From Arthrobacter sp. Alg241-R88 (GTDB taxonomy: Bacteria; Actinomycetota; Actinomycetes; Actinomycetales; Micrococcaceae), in NCBI RefSeq assembly GCF_900537115.1, contig NZ_UNRG01000003.1, forward strand, positions 248,001-312,000: a stretch of 64,000 nucleotides of DNA, read 5' to 3'. The translations under genes and the position numbers were made by a program. Numbering within the stretch: position 1 is the first letter of the stretch; every line of letters begins with the position of its first letter. The notes under the pieces are model-generated. The model worked only from the letters and a program-made list of their open reading frames with translations. It was not told the DNA's origin and ran no database searches. Below are positions 1 to 9,681 of the stretch, one piece after another.

Positions 1-2
1 GC

Positions 3-752
3 TCGGTGCGGGCGGACCCACTGCACCTCCTGCGCCGGCAGGTCCTGTGGACCGAACCGGAAGACCTCTTTGTCCACCCCCGCACCGTGGCCCTCGCCGG
101 CTCCGCCGCCGGTTTCATCCGGGACCTGGAAGGCATGCCCACCACCGAACTTTCCAGCGCCGATGTGTCCTTCCACGCGCTGCGGGACTATGTCCCCGGC
201 GATGACAGGAGGCACATCCACTGGAAAACAACCGCACGGACCAACACGCTGATGGTCCGCCAGTTCGAAGAGACCCGCCGCGCGCACCTTGCCGTCTCGC
301 TGTCCATCAACACTGACGAATACGCGTCGGAGGCGGAGTTCGAGATGGCCATTTCCGCGGCGGCCTCCATTGGACGCCAGGCAATCCGCGAGCAGCGCGA
401 GCTGGACGTCCTCACCCAGAAAGGCCCGCTGCGCTGCGAAACCGGCCGGACCATGCTCGATGACATGACCAGGATCGTCGGGGCACCGATGCGCCGCACC
501 GCCGTCGATCTCGCCAGGACGCTGGCCGACACCGTTCCCAACGCCTCCGTGGTCTTCTTTGTTGTGGGCAGCAACATCACCGCCACCCAGCTCCGGTCCG
601 CCGCCGCGTCCGTCCCGCCGGGGGTCCGCAGCCTCGCCGTCCGCGTCGAGGCCGGCGCGGCATCCAGCAGGGCCAACATCGCCGACCTGACAGTGCTCAC
701 CCTGGGCGACCTCGACGATCTCGGCATGGTCCTGCGGAAGGCGGCAGCATGA
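3..752 (+). CDS. DUF58 domain protein (5' end outside window)
   Basis: The reading frame is open to the left edge, so the N-terminus is missing. The visible part carries the DUF58 signature: a D-Y-x-P-G-D-D-x-R-x-I-H-W motif (about residues 65-75) followed by 'VRQFEE'. After it comes a von Willebrand A-like alpha/beta fold. DUF58 proteins usually sit beside a MoxR AAA+ ATPase and a transglutaminase. The transglutaminase is the next gene, and a MoxR gene would be expected just upstream of the window (inference). The stop overlaps the next start as ATGA, so translation is probably coupled. Molecular function of the family is not settled. Confidence 0.85.
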   Translation, partial: SVRADPLHLLRRQVLWTEPEDLFVHPRTVALAGSAAGFIRDLEGMPTTELSSADVSFHALRDYVPGDDRRHIHWKTTARTNTLMVRQFEETRRAHLAVSLSINTDEYASEAEFEMAISAAASIGRQAIREQRELDVLTQKGPLRCETGRTMLDDMTRIVGAPMRRTAVDLARTLADTVPNASVVFFVVGSNITATQLRSAAASVPPGVRSLAVRVEAGAASSRANIADLTVLTLGDLDDLGMVLRKAAA

Positions 753-3346
753 CCCCGGCACCAGGCCTGCGCCCACGCACCCCGTCCGCGCGGCAGCCAT
801 CGCGCAACGCGCCGGAATCAGCCTTTGCAGACGGCCAGCCGCTCTGGCATTTCCTGCTCGACGCCGGCGCCCTGACCGCCCTCCTGGGGCTGGGCCTGCT
901 CGGGTTCGGACTCAGCTTCGGCGGCGATCCTTACTATCTCCTGTCGGGATTCGGCGGCATCATCCTGGGCCTGGCCATCGGCGTCCTCAACGCGCACCTG
1001 CGCCTTGGCCTGCTCATCACCACCGCCCTTGCCCTCGGCGCCTACCTCGTCTTCGGGACGTTGCTGGCGGTGCCCGACTCGGCCATCGCCGGCTTTGTCC
1101 CCACCCTGGACTCGCTCCGAACCCTGCTTTTGGGCATCGTGTTCGCCTGGAAGGACATGCTGACCGTGGGCGTCCCGGTGGGAACAGCGGGTGGTGTCCT
1201 CATTGTCCCGTTCCTGGGTTCCCTGGTTACCGGACTCGTGGCAGCCGTCCTCACCTGGCGGGCCAGGACCCCCTACCTCCCGCTGATCCCGGTACTGGTC
1301 CTCTTCGTGACGGGCATCGCCTTCAGCACGAACGCAGCATTCCTCACGCTCGAGCGTGGGATTGGCCTCACGGTCCTGGGCATCGCGTGGGCAACGTTCC
1401 GGCGGGATGCCCTGCGGAGAAACACGTCCGGGAAAGTCGCGGTCAACAACCCGCAGGCGGATTCCGCCACGGTCCGGCGGGCCAAAATCCGCAGGCTGGG
1501 TATGGCAGCAGGCGTCATCGCCGTCAGCGTGGCCGTCACCGCGCTGTCCGCCCCGCTGGTGACCGCCGGGGGAGACCGGAAGGTCCTCCGGAACGTTGTG
1601 GTCCCGCCGTTCGATCCCAAGGACTACATCACCCCCCTCGCAAGCTTCCGGACGTTCGTCAAGGACAAGAAGGATGACACCCTGTTTGTGGTCAAGGGCC
1701 TTCCGCGCGACGCCCGGGTAAGGCTGGGCGCCCTGGACGCCTTCAACGGCACCAACTACACCATGGACCCCAACGGCTCCGGCAACTTCAGCAAGGTGGG
1801 GGACACCCAGTCCATCAACACCCTCGCTGACACCTCCGCCGGGGTTCCCACCAACGACTACTCCATCGGCATCACCATCGAGGACTACCAGGGCTTCTTC
1901 GTTCCCGGCGGCCGGAAAACCACCGGCCTCAGTTTTGACCGGAGCGGTTCGGCGGCGGCCCAGGGCCTCTACTTCAATTCCGGCACCGATACTGCCGTCA
2001 CCACCAACGGCTTGTCCCGGGGCGATACGTACAGCGTCCAGGTGTCCGATCCGGTCAAGCTCGAACACGGGCAGCTGACGCAGTACGACTTCGCGCCGGT
2101 GTCCCTTCCGGAAGCCGTCGAGGTTCCGCCGGTGGTGGGATCGCAGGCCAACGACCTGTCAGCAGATGCCCCCACCGCCATTGACAGCGTCCGCCAGATC
2201 GAAGCCCACTTCCAGAAGACGGGCGCCTTCAGCAACGGACTGGTCAGTGAAGGCCAGCTGCCCAGCGTCTCCGGCCACGGTTCGGCCCGGATCAGGAACC
2301 TCCTGACGGCAAAGCAGATGCTCGGCGACGATGAACAGTACGCCGTGGCGATGTCCCTGATGCTGCGCCACCTGGGCATTCCGTCCCGCGTGGTGATGGG
2401 CTTCTATCCTGATCCCACCAGCCCCGAAAACGGGGCGGGCGAGGTCAAGATCACCGGCAAGAACGTGCACGCCTGGGTAGAGGTCGCGTTTGAGCGCGTG
2501 GGCTGGGTCAGCTTCGACCCCACGCCGCCCAAGGACAACGTCCCCATTCCGCCGGACCCGGAGAACAAGTCCAAGCCCAAGCCCCAGGTCCTGCAGCCGC
2601 CGCCACCGCCGCAGGAACCTGCTGACCTGCCGCCGGACTCCTCACCCGATGCCCTGGACGCGGACCAGAAAAAGAACAACCCCTGGCTGTTCTGGGGCGC
2701 CCTGCTGGGCGTGCTGGGCATTGCCCTGATCCCGCTGTCGATCCTCGCCTTGCCGCTATTGCTGATTGCCCTGATGAAATCACGACGACGGAAGGCCCGT
2801 TTCAGGGACGGCGACCCCGCGCAGCGGGTTGGCGGAGGCTGGAATGAAGTGGTGAGCCTTGCCACCGACATGGGAGCCGCCGTCGATACCCGTTCAACGC
2901 GCCGCGAAAGCGCCGCCGTGCTCGCCGAGGCATTCCCGTCCAGTGGCGGTACCACCACCATGCTCGCGCGGCGCGCCGACGCATCGATCTTTGGCGCCGG
3001 CCAGCCCAGCGAGGACGAGGTCCGCGAATACTGGACCATTGTTGACGGTTCGCTGAGGGACATGACCTCCACCGTGGGGTTCTGGCGCCGGCAGCAGGCG
3101 AGGTTCTCTCCCCGCTCACTGCTCGCCGACGCCCGGCATGTCCTTAACCTCCGCGGGACGAGGCTGGCACTGCCGGTTCGGCCGTTGCTCAAGGGAACTG
3201 GCCGCAGTCGTCGTTCCGGCAGTGCCACAGGCGAAGTGCCGGCGCCGGACACCACGGCTCCGCTCTCCGGGTCACCGGAATCTCCAACACCGGAAGCCCC
3301 GGTCCAGGAATCCCGGATCCAGGGACGCAGAACCAGTGACAGGTGA
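749..3346 (+). CDS. Membrane transglutaminase-like protein (TgpA/DUF3488 type)
   Basis: An 865-residue protein. The N-terminal third is a block of about six hydrophobic helices (roughly residues 30-200), with another helix near residue 255. An extracytoplasmic region then contains the transglutaminase-like core: 'YAVAMSLMLRHLGIPSRVVMGF' (about 530-550) and 'NVHAWVEVAF...GWVSFDPTP' (about 573-595), giving the family's His and Asp. The place where the catalytic Cys is expected reads DDEQYAVAMS, with no Cys, so activity is doubtful. A Pro-rich stretch, a final helix (about 640-670) and a cytoplasmic DUF4129-like tail follow. The start overlaps the DUF58 stop. It probably acts at the cell envelope within the same module. 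Confidence 0.85.
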   Translation: MTPAPGLRPRTPSARQPSRNAPESAFADGQPLWHFLLDAGALTALLGLGLLGFGLSFGGDPYYLLSGFGGIILGLAIGVLNAHLRLGLLITTALALGAYLVFGTLLAVPDSAIAGFVPTLDSLRTLLLGIVFAWKDMLTVGVPVGTAGGVLIVPFLGSLVTGLVAAVLTWRARTPYLPLIPVLVLFVTGIAFSTNAAFLTLERGIGLTVLGIAWATFRRDALRRNTSGKVAVNNPQADSATVRRAKIRRLGMAAGVIAVSVAVTALSAPLVTAGGDRKVLRNVVVPPFDPKDYITPLASFRTFVKDKKDDTLFVVKGLPRDARVRLGALDAFNGTNYTMDPNGSGNFSKVGDTQSINTLADTSAGVPTNDYSIGITIEDYQGFFVPGGRKTTGLSFDRSGSAAAQGLYFNSGTDTAVTTNGLSRGDTYSVQVSDPVKLEHGQLTQYDFAPVSLPEAVEVPPVVGSQANDLSADAPTAIDSVRQIEAHFQKTGAFSNGLVSEGQLPSVSGHGSARIRNLLTAKQMLGDDEQYAVAMSLMLRHLGIPSRVVMGFYPDPTSPENGAGEVKITGKNVHAWVEVAFERVGWVSFDPTPPKDNVPIPPDPENKSKPKPQVLQPPPPPQEPADLPPDSSPDALDADQKKNNPWLFWGALLGVLGIALIPLSILALPLLLIALMKSRRRKARFRDGDPAQRVGGGWNEVVSLATDMGAAVDTRSTRRESAAVLAEAFPSSGGTTTMLARRADASIFGAGQPSEDEVREYWTIVDGSLRDMTSTVGFWRRQQARFSPRSLLADARHVLNLRGTRLALPVRPLLKGTGRSRRSGSATGEVPAPDTTAPLSGSPESPTPEAPVQESRIQGRRTSDR

Positions 3347-4919
3347 CACCGTGCGCTGCCCGCACTGCCGGCAACTGGTCCGCGGCGGAGCCGCCTTTTG
3401 CACTGCCTGCGGGGCGCCGCTGCCCAACCGGGCAGCGCGCAGCCTCGGCAGGGCTGAGCCGGTGGCGGACCCGCAAGCACCGCCTGCCGCCGCGCGCCCG
3501 TCCGGGATTCCCGGTACTATCCCGGTAGTGGAAAGGCCCCGGGCGCTTCAGGCTCCGTGCACCGTGAATGCGGGCACGGGCCAGGGGAGCGCCGGCGGGT
3601 CCATCGTGCAGGTGGGATCCGGTCCAGGGGGAGGAACGGGAATGGCAGTGAATCTTCAGCTTGTTCCGGCGGCGGCGGGCAAGCGGCTTGGCGCTGCCGT
3701 CATTGACTGGCTGCCGCCCCTGGCAGTGCTGGTGGTGACGTTTGCCCTTGGCTTCGCCGGGATAACGCGCACCCGAAGCGGCGGGTTCATCATCTACGAC
3801 ACAGCGTCCCTGGTGCTGTTCGGCAGCATTGGCCTGGGACTCACCTTTGTCTACCTGATGGCTGTGATGGGCATGGAAGCCCGGACGGGCAAAACCCCGG
3901 GGAACCTGCTCATGGGAATCCGCAGCGCCGACAATGACGGCTACGCCCCCGGTGCCGGTGCCGTTTTCCTGCGTGGCTTGATCACGGGTGCAGGCATCCT
4001 CCTGGCGCTGCTCGCCGCGGTCCTCGTGGTGGTCTTCACATGGTTCGAGGCGGCCCTGCTGATCCTCGCCCCGCTGGTGCTGGCGGGCGCGGTCTGGGCC
4101 GTGCTGGTGGTGATTTCCAACACCTGGGATAAAAACGGCACATTGCGTGGCTGGCACGATGCCGCAGCCAAGACGCTGGTCTTTGACGTCAAGGCCGGGC
4201 GGAACCCGATCACAACCGGCGGAATCCAGGGACCCTACAGCTTCGCGCCCATGGATTTGCCGCCCGTGCAGCAGGTCTTATCGCCGGTGGCCGGTGCCAA
4301 CGTGCCTAAGGTGATTAATGCCCAGCCGGCCCACACCCCGGTTCAGCACGTGCCGGTGTCCAGCCCTGCAGGAACGCCCCAGGCACAGCAGGCACAGGCA
4401 CCGCAGGCCCGTGTCCCGCAGGTCCAGGCTCCGCAGGTCCAGGCCCCGCAGTTCCAGACCCCACCGGCCCAGGCCCCGCAGCAGGTCCCTGGAATTCACG
4501 CTCCGGAACCGCAGGCCCGGCTCCACCATCCGGACGAGGATGTTGACCGCACCCAGGTCCGCCCGGGAGCGGCCGCCCCTGCGCCGGTCGCAGTCCTTCG
4601 GATCCGGCTGGACGACGGCCGCGACTTCCAGCTGGACCGCAGCGTGCTGGTCGGCCGGAACCCCGTGGGCCAGGCGGGCGAGCAGCAGGCCCAGCTGCTC
4701 GCCGTCGACGACCCCGGCCGCTCCATCTCCAAGACCCACCTCCATCTGCTGACGGACGGAGCCGGGATCTGGGTGACGGACCGGAATTCGACCAACGGCA
4801 GCGCCGTGACCACCCCCGACGGCCACCGCACGCCACTGCAGCCGGGAGTCCCCGCATTTGTTACCCCGGGATCCAGTGTCCACTTTGGAGACCGTACTTT
4901 TTACCTAGGACAGGCATGA
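3336..4919 (+). CDS. Zinc-ribbon / RDD membrane / FHA domain protein
   Basis: A 527-residue protein. It begins with a zinc ribbon (C-P-H-C ... C-T-A-C, residues about 6-26). An RDD domain with three to four hydrophobic helices follows (about 115-290; 'GKRLGAAVIDWLPPL', 'KTPGNLLMGIR'). After a Pro/Gln/Ala-rich linker made of degenerate 'APQVQ' units comes a C-terminal FHA domain ('VLVGRNP', 'SKTHLHLL', 'DRNSTNGS'; about 430-520) that should bind phosphothreonine on the cytoplasmic side. I chose GTG at 3336, which has AGGGAC upstream and overlaps the previous gene by 11 bases; GTG at 3351 is an alternative. It is a likely substrate or reader of the kinase encoded downstream. Confidence 0.85.
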   Translation: MTGDTVRCPHCRQLVRGGAAFCTACGAPLPNRAARSLGRAEPVADPQAPPAAARPSGIPGTIPVVERPRALQAPCTVNAGTGQGSAGGSIVQVGSGPGGGTGMAVNLQLVPAAAGKRLGAAVIDWLPPLAVLVVTFALGFAGITRTRSGGFIIYDTASLVLFGSIGLGLTFVYLMAVMGMEARTGKTPGNLLMGIRSADNDGYAPGAGAVFLRGLITGAGILLALLAAVLVVVFTWFEAALLILAPLVLAGAVWAVLVVISNTWDKNGTLRGWHDAAAKTLVFDVKAGRNPITTGGIQGPYSFAPMDLPPVQQVLSPVAGANVPKVINAQPAHTPVQHVPVSSPAGTPQAQQAQAPQARVPQVQAPQVQAPQFQTPPAQAPQQVPGIHAPEPQARLHHPDEDVDRTQVRPGAAAPAPVAVLRIRLDDGRDFQLDRSVLVGRNPVGQAGEQQAQLLAVDDPGRSISKTHLHLLTDGAGIWVTDRNSTNGSAVTTPDGHRTPLQPGVPAFVTPGSSVHFGDRTFYLGQA

Positions 4920-5869
4920 ACCAACAACCCGCAAGCGTTCCCTCCAGCGTCGAACCGGGGGCGGGGCCAAGCCTGAGCGTCGGTTACGGGACGGACCGGG
5001 GACTCCGCCGCGAGCTGAACGAGGATTCCTACATCGCCTCTGACCCTGTGTTCGCCGTGGCGGACGGGATGGGCGGCCACGAAGCCGGCGAGATAGCCAG
5101 CGGAATGTGTGTCCGCGCCCTCGCCGCGATTCCCCAGCTCGCCACGGGCGAGCGGAGCGTCACGGCAGCCGTCCTTCAGGAGTACCTGGTCCGGGCGGAC
5201 AGCTCCATCCGCGAGGCCACCGGCGCCCGGGCCGGCACCACCCTGGCCGGTGCAGTCATTGTGGAGCAGATGGGCGTGCCCTACTGGCTGGTCATGAACA
5301 TCGGGGACTCCCGGACTTACCGCCTGAGCCAGGGAAGGTTCGAACAGATCAGCGTGGACCACTCGGAGGTCCAGGAGCTTGTGGACGCCGGGGAGATTAC
5401 CGCGGAGCAAGCCACCGTCCATCCGCGGCGGCATGTGGTGACGCGGGCACTGGGTACCGGTGACGAGACGGAAGCGGACTACTGGCTTCTGCCGGTGGAG
5501 GAGGGGGACCGCATCCTCATCTGCTCCGACGGGCTGACCGGCGAGCTGACGGACGAGCATATCTTCCGGATCCTCAGCACCGTGGGCCATCCCCAGGACG
5601 CCGTGGATGAACTGATCCAGGCCTCCCTCCGCAGCGGCGGCAGGGACAACGTGACCGCGATCGTCGTGGACGCCCGAAACGTGCTGAACGATGCCGGTGC
5701 AGCCGCCACAGCCCCGCGCCCGGACGCAGCCGAGGAGGAAGTGACGCTGCCCCGGTCGCAGCCGTCCCAGCAGACGGCCCAATCACCAGCAGCCCCGCCA
5801 TCTGCACAGCCGGCGCCGGATGCCGCCCCTGCAAGCGAAAGCGGGGACCCAGGCGATGGCAGCCACTAG
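4916..5869 (+). CDS. PP2C-family Ser/Thr protein phosphatase
   Basis: A 317-residue protein with every PP2C metal-binding motif: 'LRRELNEDSY', 'VADGMGGHEAGE' (about residues 48-59), 'NIGDSRTYRL', 'CSDGLTGELTD' and 'GGRDNVTAIVVD' (ending near 258). The C-terminal 60 residues are Pro/Ala/Gln-rich and look disordered. No transmembrane helix is visible, unlike mycobacterial PstP. The start overlaps the RDD/FHA stop as ATGA. Lying two genes before a Ser/Thr kinase and among FHA proteins, it is the probable eraser of the kinase's phosphorylation. Confidence 0.93.
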   Translation: MNQQPASVPSSVEPGAGPSLSVGYGTDRGLRRELNEDSYIASDPVFAVADGMGGHEAGEIASGMCVRALAAIPQLATGERSVTAAVLQEYLVRADSSIREATGARAGTTLAGAVIVEQMGVPYWLVMNIGDSRTYRLSQGRFEQISVDHSEVQELVDAGEITAEQATVHPRRHVVTRALGTGDETEADYWLLPVEEGDRILICSDGLTGELTDEHIFRILSTVGHPQDAVDELIQASLRSGGRDNVTAIVVDARNVLNDAGAAATAPRPDAAEEEVTLPRSQPSQQTAQSPAAPPSAQPAPDAAPASESGDPGDGSH

Positions 5870-7889
5870 TTACATCCCCGGGACCCGATACCTTCCAGGG
5901 AGCTGGCTCGGTATTATCCGCTCCCGCACCGCCGTCCTCCTGGGACCGGACACCCCGCCCGCCCTGGTTTCGGCACTCTGGGACCTGCTGGCAACCCGAC
6001 CGGAGGTGCACGAGGTACTGCATGCAGTGACGAACAGTCACGGGGGATCCCTCGCGAACATCCCCTCGTTCGGCCTCCTCGACTTCAACGGCCCCCTTCG
6101 CGTGTTCCTGCGCGGGGACCTGGACGTGACAGTCCGGTCGCCCGACGGCGTAGTGGAGCTTAACGGCCGGGACGTCACCACCTGGACCGAACGGCGCCTC
6201 GCCCTGCCCGGACTGTGCCAACTGACGATTCCGGCTGCCGGCGGCACCGCGCACGACGGCCTCCCGGAGCTGCCGCTGACCGAAGGCGTGGTGCTGCTGC
6301 AGTCCCTGCTGCTTCCGGAAGAGCACGGAACTCACGGTGCCGCTGCCACCACCGGTGCCGCAGCCGTTGAAGCCGTAGCCATTGAAGCCTTGGACGACGA
6401 CGTTTCGGTCCTGCCTGAGCAGGAAGTCCAGCCTCAGCAGGAAGCCGGGACTCACCAGGTGCCCCGGCCGGCGCCTGGACCTGCGGAACAAGGGGAAGCC
6501 GCACAGCTTCCAGAGCTAACCGCCGCACCCGAGCACGGCGCCTCGGCTGAGACGGTTTACGCGGTGATTGACGAGGATTTCGAGGAATCCGGGGCAGCCG
6601 ATGGCGTGGCGGCATCCGCCGGCGCAGTATCCGACGGCGTCACAAGTTCCGCCGGCGCAGTATCCGACGGCGCCACAAGTTCCGCCGGCGCAGTATCCGA
6701 CGGCGCCACAAGTTCCGCCGGCGCAGTATCCGACGGCGCCACAAGTTCCGCCGGCGCAGCATCCCACGGCGCCACAGGATCGGACGCCGCGGCAATGCCG
6801 GAGGGCAGCTCTTCCGATCAGGGCACGCTCCCGGCCAGCGACGTGACCAGCTCCTACGACCACCTGTGGGAGCGGACCGTTATACGCACTATTGAAGACG
6901 CCGCAGTGCGCGATGATCCCGACGCTGACATCGTGGAGGAAGCGGAGCCACCGGCAGACGCCACTGGCTCCGCGCCTTCCGTGCAGGGAAGCAACCCGCC
7001 GGAGGAGGGAATGGACCAGGTGCCGGCGGCAGCCGAGGCCGCTGCCCCGCACGTTCCTGCCGCCGGCGAATCCGGCAAACCCTCCACGCCGGCCGCTGCC
7101 GGCGGCCTCATCGATTCCGTCCCCTGGCGGACAGGCGGAACGGACAGCCAACAGGCACCGGCGGCAGCCCTGCCACCCCTGCCCGCATCGGCAGCACCTG
7201 TACCGACAGCGCTGTCACCTGTACCAGCAGCCCTGTCACCAGCACCGGCAGCCCTGTCACCGATGCTGGCAGCAGTCCCTGCGGCCGGCGAGGGAGCCCC
7301 CGCGAAACCGGCGCCGCAGGCCGTGATCGGTGACTACGACACAGACCACGACGGGCAGACGGTCATAAAAAGCCAACTGCCGGGAATGTCCCCGCGTCCT
7401 GCAGCAGCAGTGAGTGACGCATCCGCTGCAGGACCCCTGGTCCTGGCCCGGGTCTGCCCGCAGGACCATGCGAATCCACCGACCAGCGCCCACTGCGCCA
7501 CCTGCGGCGCTGCACTGCTGCCGGACGCCGTCCAGGTTGCCCGGCCCCGCCTGGGACGGATGCGCATCTCCACCGGAGAACTGGTGGACCTTAACCAGTC
7601 GCTGGTGATCGGCCGGCAGCCATCGGTTTCCCGGGTCCAGGGCGGGGTGATGCCCCGGCTGGTCCAGGTCGCCAGCCCCGGCGGAGACATTTCGCGCTCT
7701 CACGTCGAAGTCCGGCTGGAGGGCTGGCACGTGATGCTCTGCGACCTGAAGGCGACCAATGGAACCGTCCTCGTCCGCGAAGGCCAGGCCCCGCGCCGCC
7801 TGGCCCAGAACGAGATGGCCATCCTGCTTGACGGTGATATCGCTGAACTGGGAGACAACATCTCCCTGCGCTTTGAGGAGATTCCTTGA
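5856..7889 (+). CDS. Zinc-ribbon/FHA protein with 11-residue tandem repeats
   Basis: About 677 residues. The N-terminal 150 residues form a conserved-looking alpha/beta region of unknown function. A long Ala/Ser/Pro/Glu-rich low-complexity middle follows, containing five tandem 11-residue units (SSAGAVSDGAT type) and later a Pro-Ala-Ala-Leu-Ser repeat. The C-terminus has a zinc ribbon ('CPQDHANPPTSAHCATCGAAL') and an FHA domain ('LVIGRQPSVSRV', 'ISRSHVEVRL', 'DLKATNGT'). ATG 5856 lies inside the end of the phosphatase gene; ATG 5820 would add 12 residues. The same zinc ribbon plus FHA pairing occurs in the protein encoded at 3336, which suggests paralogous scaffold proteins of one signalling complex (inference). 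Confidence 0.8.
   Translation: MAATSYIPGTRYLPGSWLGIIRSRTAVLLGPDTPPALVSALWDLLATRPEVHEVLHAVTNSHGGSLANIPSFGLLDFNGPLRVFLRGDLDVTVRSPDGVVELNGRDVTTWTERRLALPGLCQLTIPAAGGTAHDGLPELPLTEGVVLLQSLLLPEEHGTHGAAATTGAAAVEAVAIEALDDDVSVLPEQEVQPQQEAGTHQVPRPAPGPAEQGEAAQLPELTAAPEHGASAETVYAVIDEDFEESGAADGVAASAGAVSDGVTSSAGAVSDGATSSAGAVSDGATSSAGAVSDGATSSAGAASHGATGSDAAAMPEGSSSDQGTLPASDVTSSYDHLWERTVIRTIEDAAVRDDPDADIVEEAEPPADATGSAPSVQGSNPPEEGMDQVPAAAEAAAPHVPAAGESGKPSTPAAAGGLIDSVPWRTGGTDSQQAPAAALPPLPASAAPVPTALSPVPAALSPAPAALSPMLAAVPAAGEGAPAKPAPQAVIGDYDTDHDGQTVIKSQLPGMSPRPAAAVSDASAAGPLVLARVCPQDHANPPTSAHCATCGAALLPDAVQVARPRLGRMRISTGELVDLNQSLVIGRQPSVSRVQGGVMPRLVQVASPGGDISRSHVEVRLEGWHVMLCDLKATNGTVLVREGQAPRRLAQNEMAILLDGDIAELGDNISLRFEEIP
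6612..6776 (+). repeat. Five in-frame 33-bp tandem repeats
   Basis: Five consecutive 33-base units encode (S/A)SAGA(V/A)S(D/H)GAT-type 11-mers. Units 2 to 4 are almost identical at base level, which points to recent slippage or unequal recombination. The copy number may vary between strains. Confidence 0.95.
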
Positions 7890-9574
7890 GTTCCAAACGG
7901 CCGCCTGCGCCGCCACCCCACATTCCGGGGTTCACGTATATCAGCCTGCTCGGTTCCGGCGGGTTCTCCGACGTCTACCTTTACGAGCAGGACAGGCCCC
8001 GGCGCAAGGTGGCCGTCAAAGTGCTGCTCTCGGACCTAAAGACCGAGGGCGCCCGCCGCAGGTTCGAGTCCGAGGCCAACCTGATGGCCCAGCTGTCCTC
8101 CCACCCCTACATCGTCACCATCTTCGAAGCTGAGGTGACCGACGCCGGGCATTCCTACCTGGCGATGGAGTACTGCTCCCGGCCCAGCCTGGACGTGCGG
8201 TACCGGCGGCAGCGGTTCAGTGTGGACGAAGTGCTGGCGGTCGGCATCCAGGTGGCATCCGCCGTCGAAACAGCCCACCGCGCAGGCATCGCCCACCGGG
8301 ACATCAAGCCCGCCAATATCCTGGTGACCGACTACAACCGTCCCGCCCTGACCGACTTTGGGATCTCCGGAACCCTCGCCGGTGACAGCGACGACGATTC
8401 GGGGATGTCCATCCCCTGGTCCCCGCCGGAACAGTTCTCCGACGGCAACGTGGACGGCGTCATGGTGGACGTGTGGGCCCTCGGCGCAACGCTGTACACC
8501 CTGCTGGCCGGCCGGTCGCCCTTTGTGATGCCGGGCGCGGACAATTCCCAGCGGGAGCTGATCAACCGGATCAGCAACATCCCGGTGCCGCAGCTGGGCC
8601 GGGCCGACGTCCCCGAATCGCTGGAACTTGCCCTGTCAACGGCCATGGCGAAGTCCCCGCAGTCCCGCTACTCGTCCGCGCACGCCTTCGCCCTGGCCCT
8701 GCAGCGCATCCAGGCTGAGCTTAACCTCTCGGTAACGCCCTTCGAAGTCCTTGAAGAGCCGCACCAGGAGGAGAGCCACCCGGACGACGGCTTCGAGGAA
8801 ACCCGCGTCCGAAGCATCGCGGCCATCGATCCTGAACGGACGGGCAGTGCCCCCACTTTCCCGGCACGAACGCGGCCGGAAGCCCCGGCAGCGGAAGCCC
8901 CGCCGTCGCGGTTTACCCCGCCCGCCGCCCTTGCACCCGTGGCTCCGTTTGCTCCCTCACTTCAGCCCCAGGAGTGGGCGCAGTCCACAGTCCTGCGCGG
9001 TGCTTCGGGCAGCACCACGGCAGCCGCCCACGGGAAGGCTCCCGACGCCGGTCCCCAGGAGGGCGCTGACGTTGCAGACACTACCGTCCACCGCCCGTCG
9101 AGCACCGGGGAACCGGCAGAGGCTCCGGCTCCCGGCGCGGACCACGGAAAGCGCAACCTCTGGCTGGCTGCCGCCGGTGGAACCCTCCTGGCCCTCGCTG
9201 CGGTGGTGGGCATCGTGATGGCCAACGCCGCACCGGAGGCACCCAAGGCAGTTCAAAGCCAGGAAGCCAGCAGGCAGCCCGCCGATGCCCTGGACAACGG
9301 CACCGTGCCGGACGTGGAAGGCCTGACGGGGACCGTGGGCGGCGACGGCGACGCCTCCTTCACCTGGGTTAACCCCCAGCCCAAAGAGGGCGACACCTAC
9401 AAATGGCGGGTCTACACCATCGGCGGCGGCGGGGAATACCAGTCCATCGCGCAGCCTCCGGTACGCGTGAAAACCAACCCGTCGGGGGAGACCTGCGTGC
9501 AGGTGATGATCGTCCGCTCGGATGGAGCCTTCTCCCCGCTGGAAGCGGGCTCCATCGCCTGCACCGGCACATGA
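7886..9574 (+). CDS. Membrane Ser/Thr protein kinase (Hanks type)
   Basis: A 562-residue protein. The cytoplasmic kinase domain (about residues 12-280) has the glycine loop 'GSGGFSDVYLY', the ATP-binding lysine K45 in 'VAVKVL', the catalytic loop H137-R-D139-I-K-P-A-N, the metal-binding D157 of DFG, and 'SPPEQF' in place of the usual APE. A Pro/Ala-rich juxtamembrane linker leads to one transmembrane helix ('LWLAAAGGTLLALAAVVGIV', about 425-446). The 110-residue outer domain has a beta-rich fibronectin-III-like look and two Cys that could pair; there are no PASTA repeats. The start is TTG overlapping the preceding TGA. With the PP2C gene and four FHA genes it forms a complete write/read/erase set. 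Confidence 0.93.
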   Translation: MSSKRPPAPPPHIPGFTYISLLGSGGFSDVYLYEQDRPRRKVAVKVLLSDLKTEGARRRFESEANLMAQLSSHPYIVTIFEAEVTDAGHSYLAMEYCSRPSLDVRYRRQRFSVDEVLAVGIQVASAVETAHRAGIAHRDIKPANILVTDYNRPALTDFGISGTLAGDSDDDSGMSIPWSPPEQFSDGNVDGVMVDVWALGATLYTLLAGRSPFVMPGADNSQRELINRISNIPVPQLGRADVPESLELALSTAMAKSPQSRYSSAHAFALALQRIQAELNLSVTPFEVLEEPHQEESHPDDGFEETRVRSIAAIDPERTGSAPTFPARTRPEAPAAEAPPSRFTPPAALAPVAPFAPSLQPQEWAQSTVLRGASGSTTAAAHGKAPDAGPQEGADVADTTVHRPSSTGEPAEAPAPGADHGKRNLWLAAAGGTLLALAAVVGIVMANAAPEAPKAVQSQEASRQPADALDNGTVPDVEGLTGTVGGDGDASFTWVNPQPKEGDTYKWRVYTIGGGGEYQSIAQPPVRVKTNPSGETCVQVMIVRSDGAFSPLEAGSIACTGT

Positions 9575-9681
9575 GCCGCGGTCCGTCCGGGCAAACAGCA
9601 GAAGCGGGAACCAGCACCAGCACAACCAGCAGCAGCATGACGACGATACGCAAAGTTCTGCCCGACGAGGAGGCACGGAAA

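Noticed and set aside
818-2068. 416-codon minus-strand frame under the transglutaminase gene
   Set aside because: Composition is Gly/Asp/Glu/His-rich shadow sequence, and the sense strand carries an unambiguous gene with membrane helices and transglutaminase motifs.
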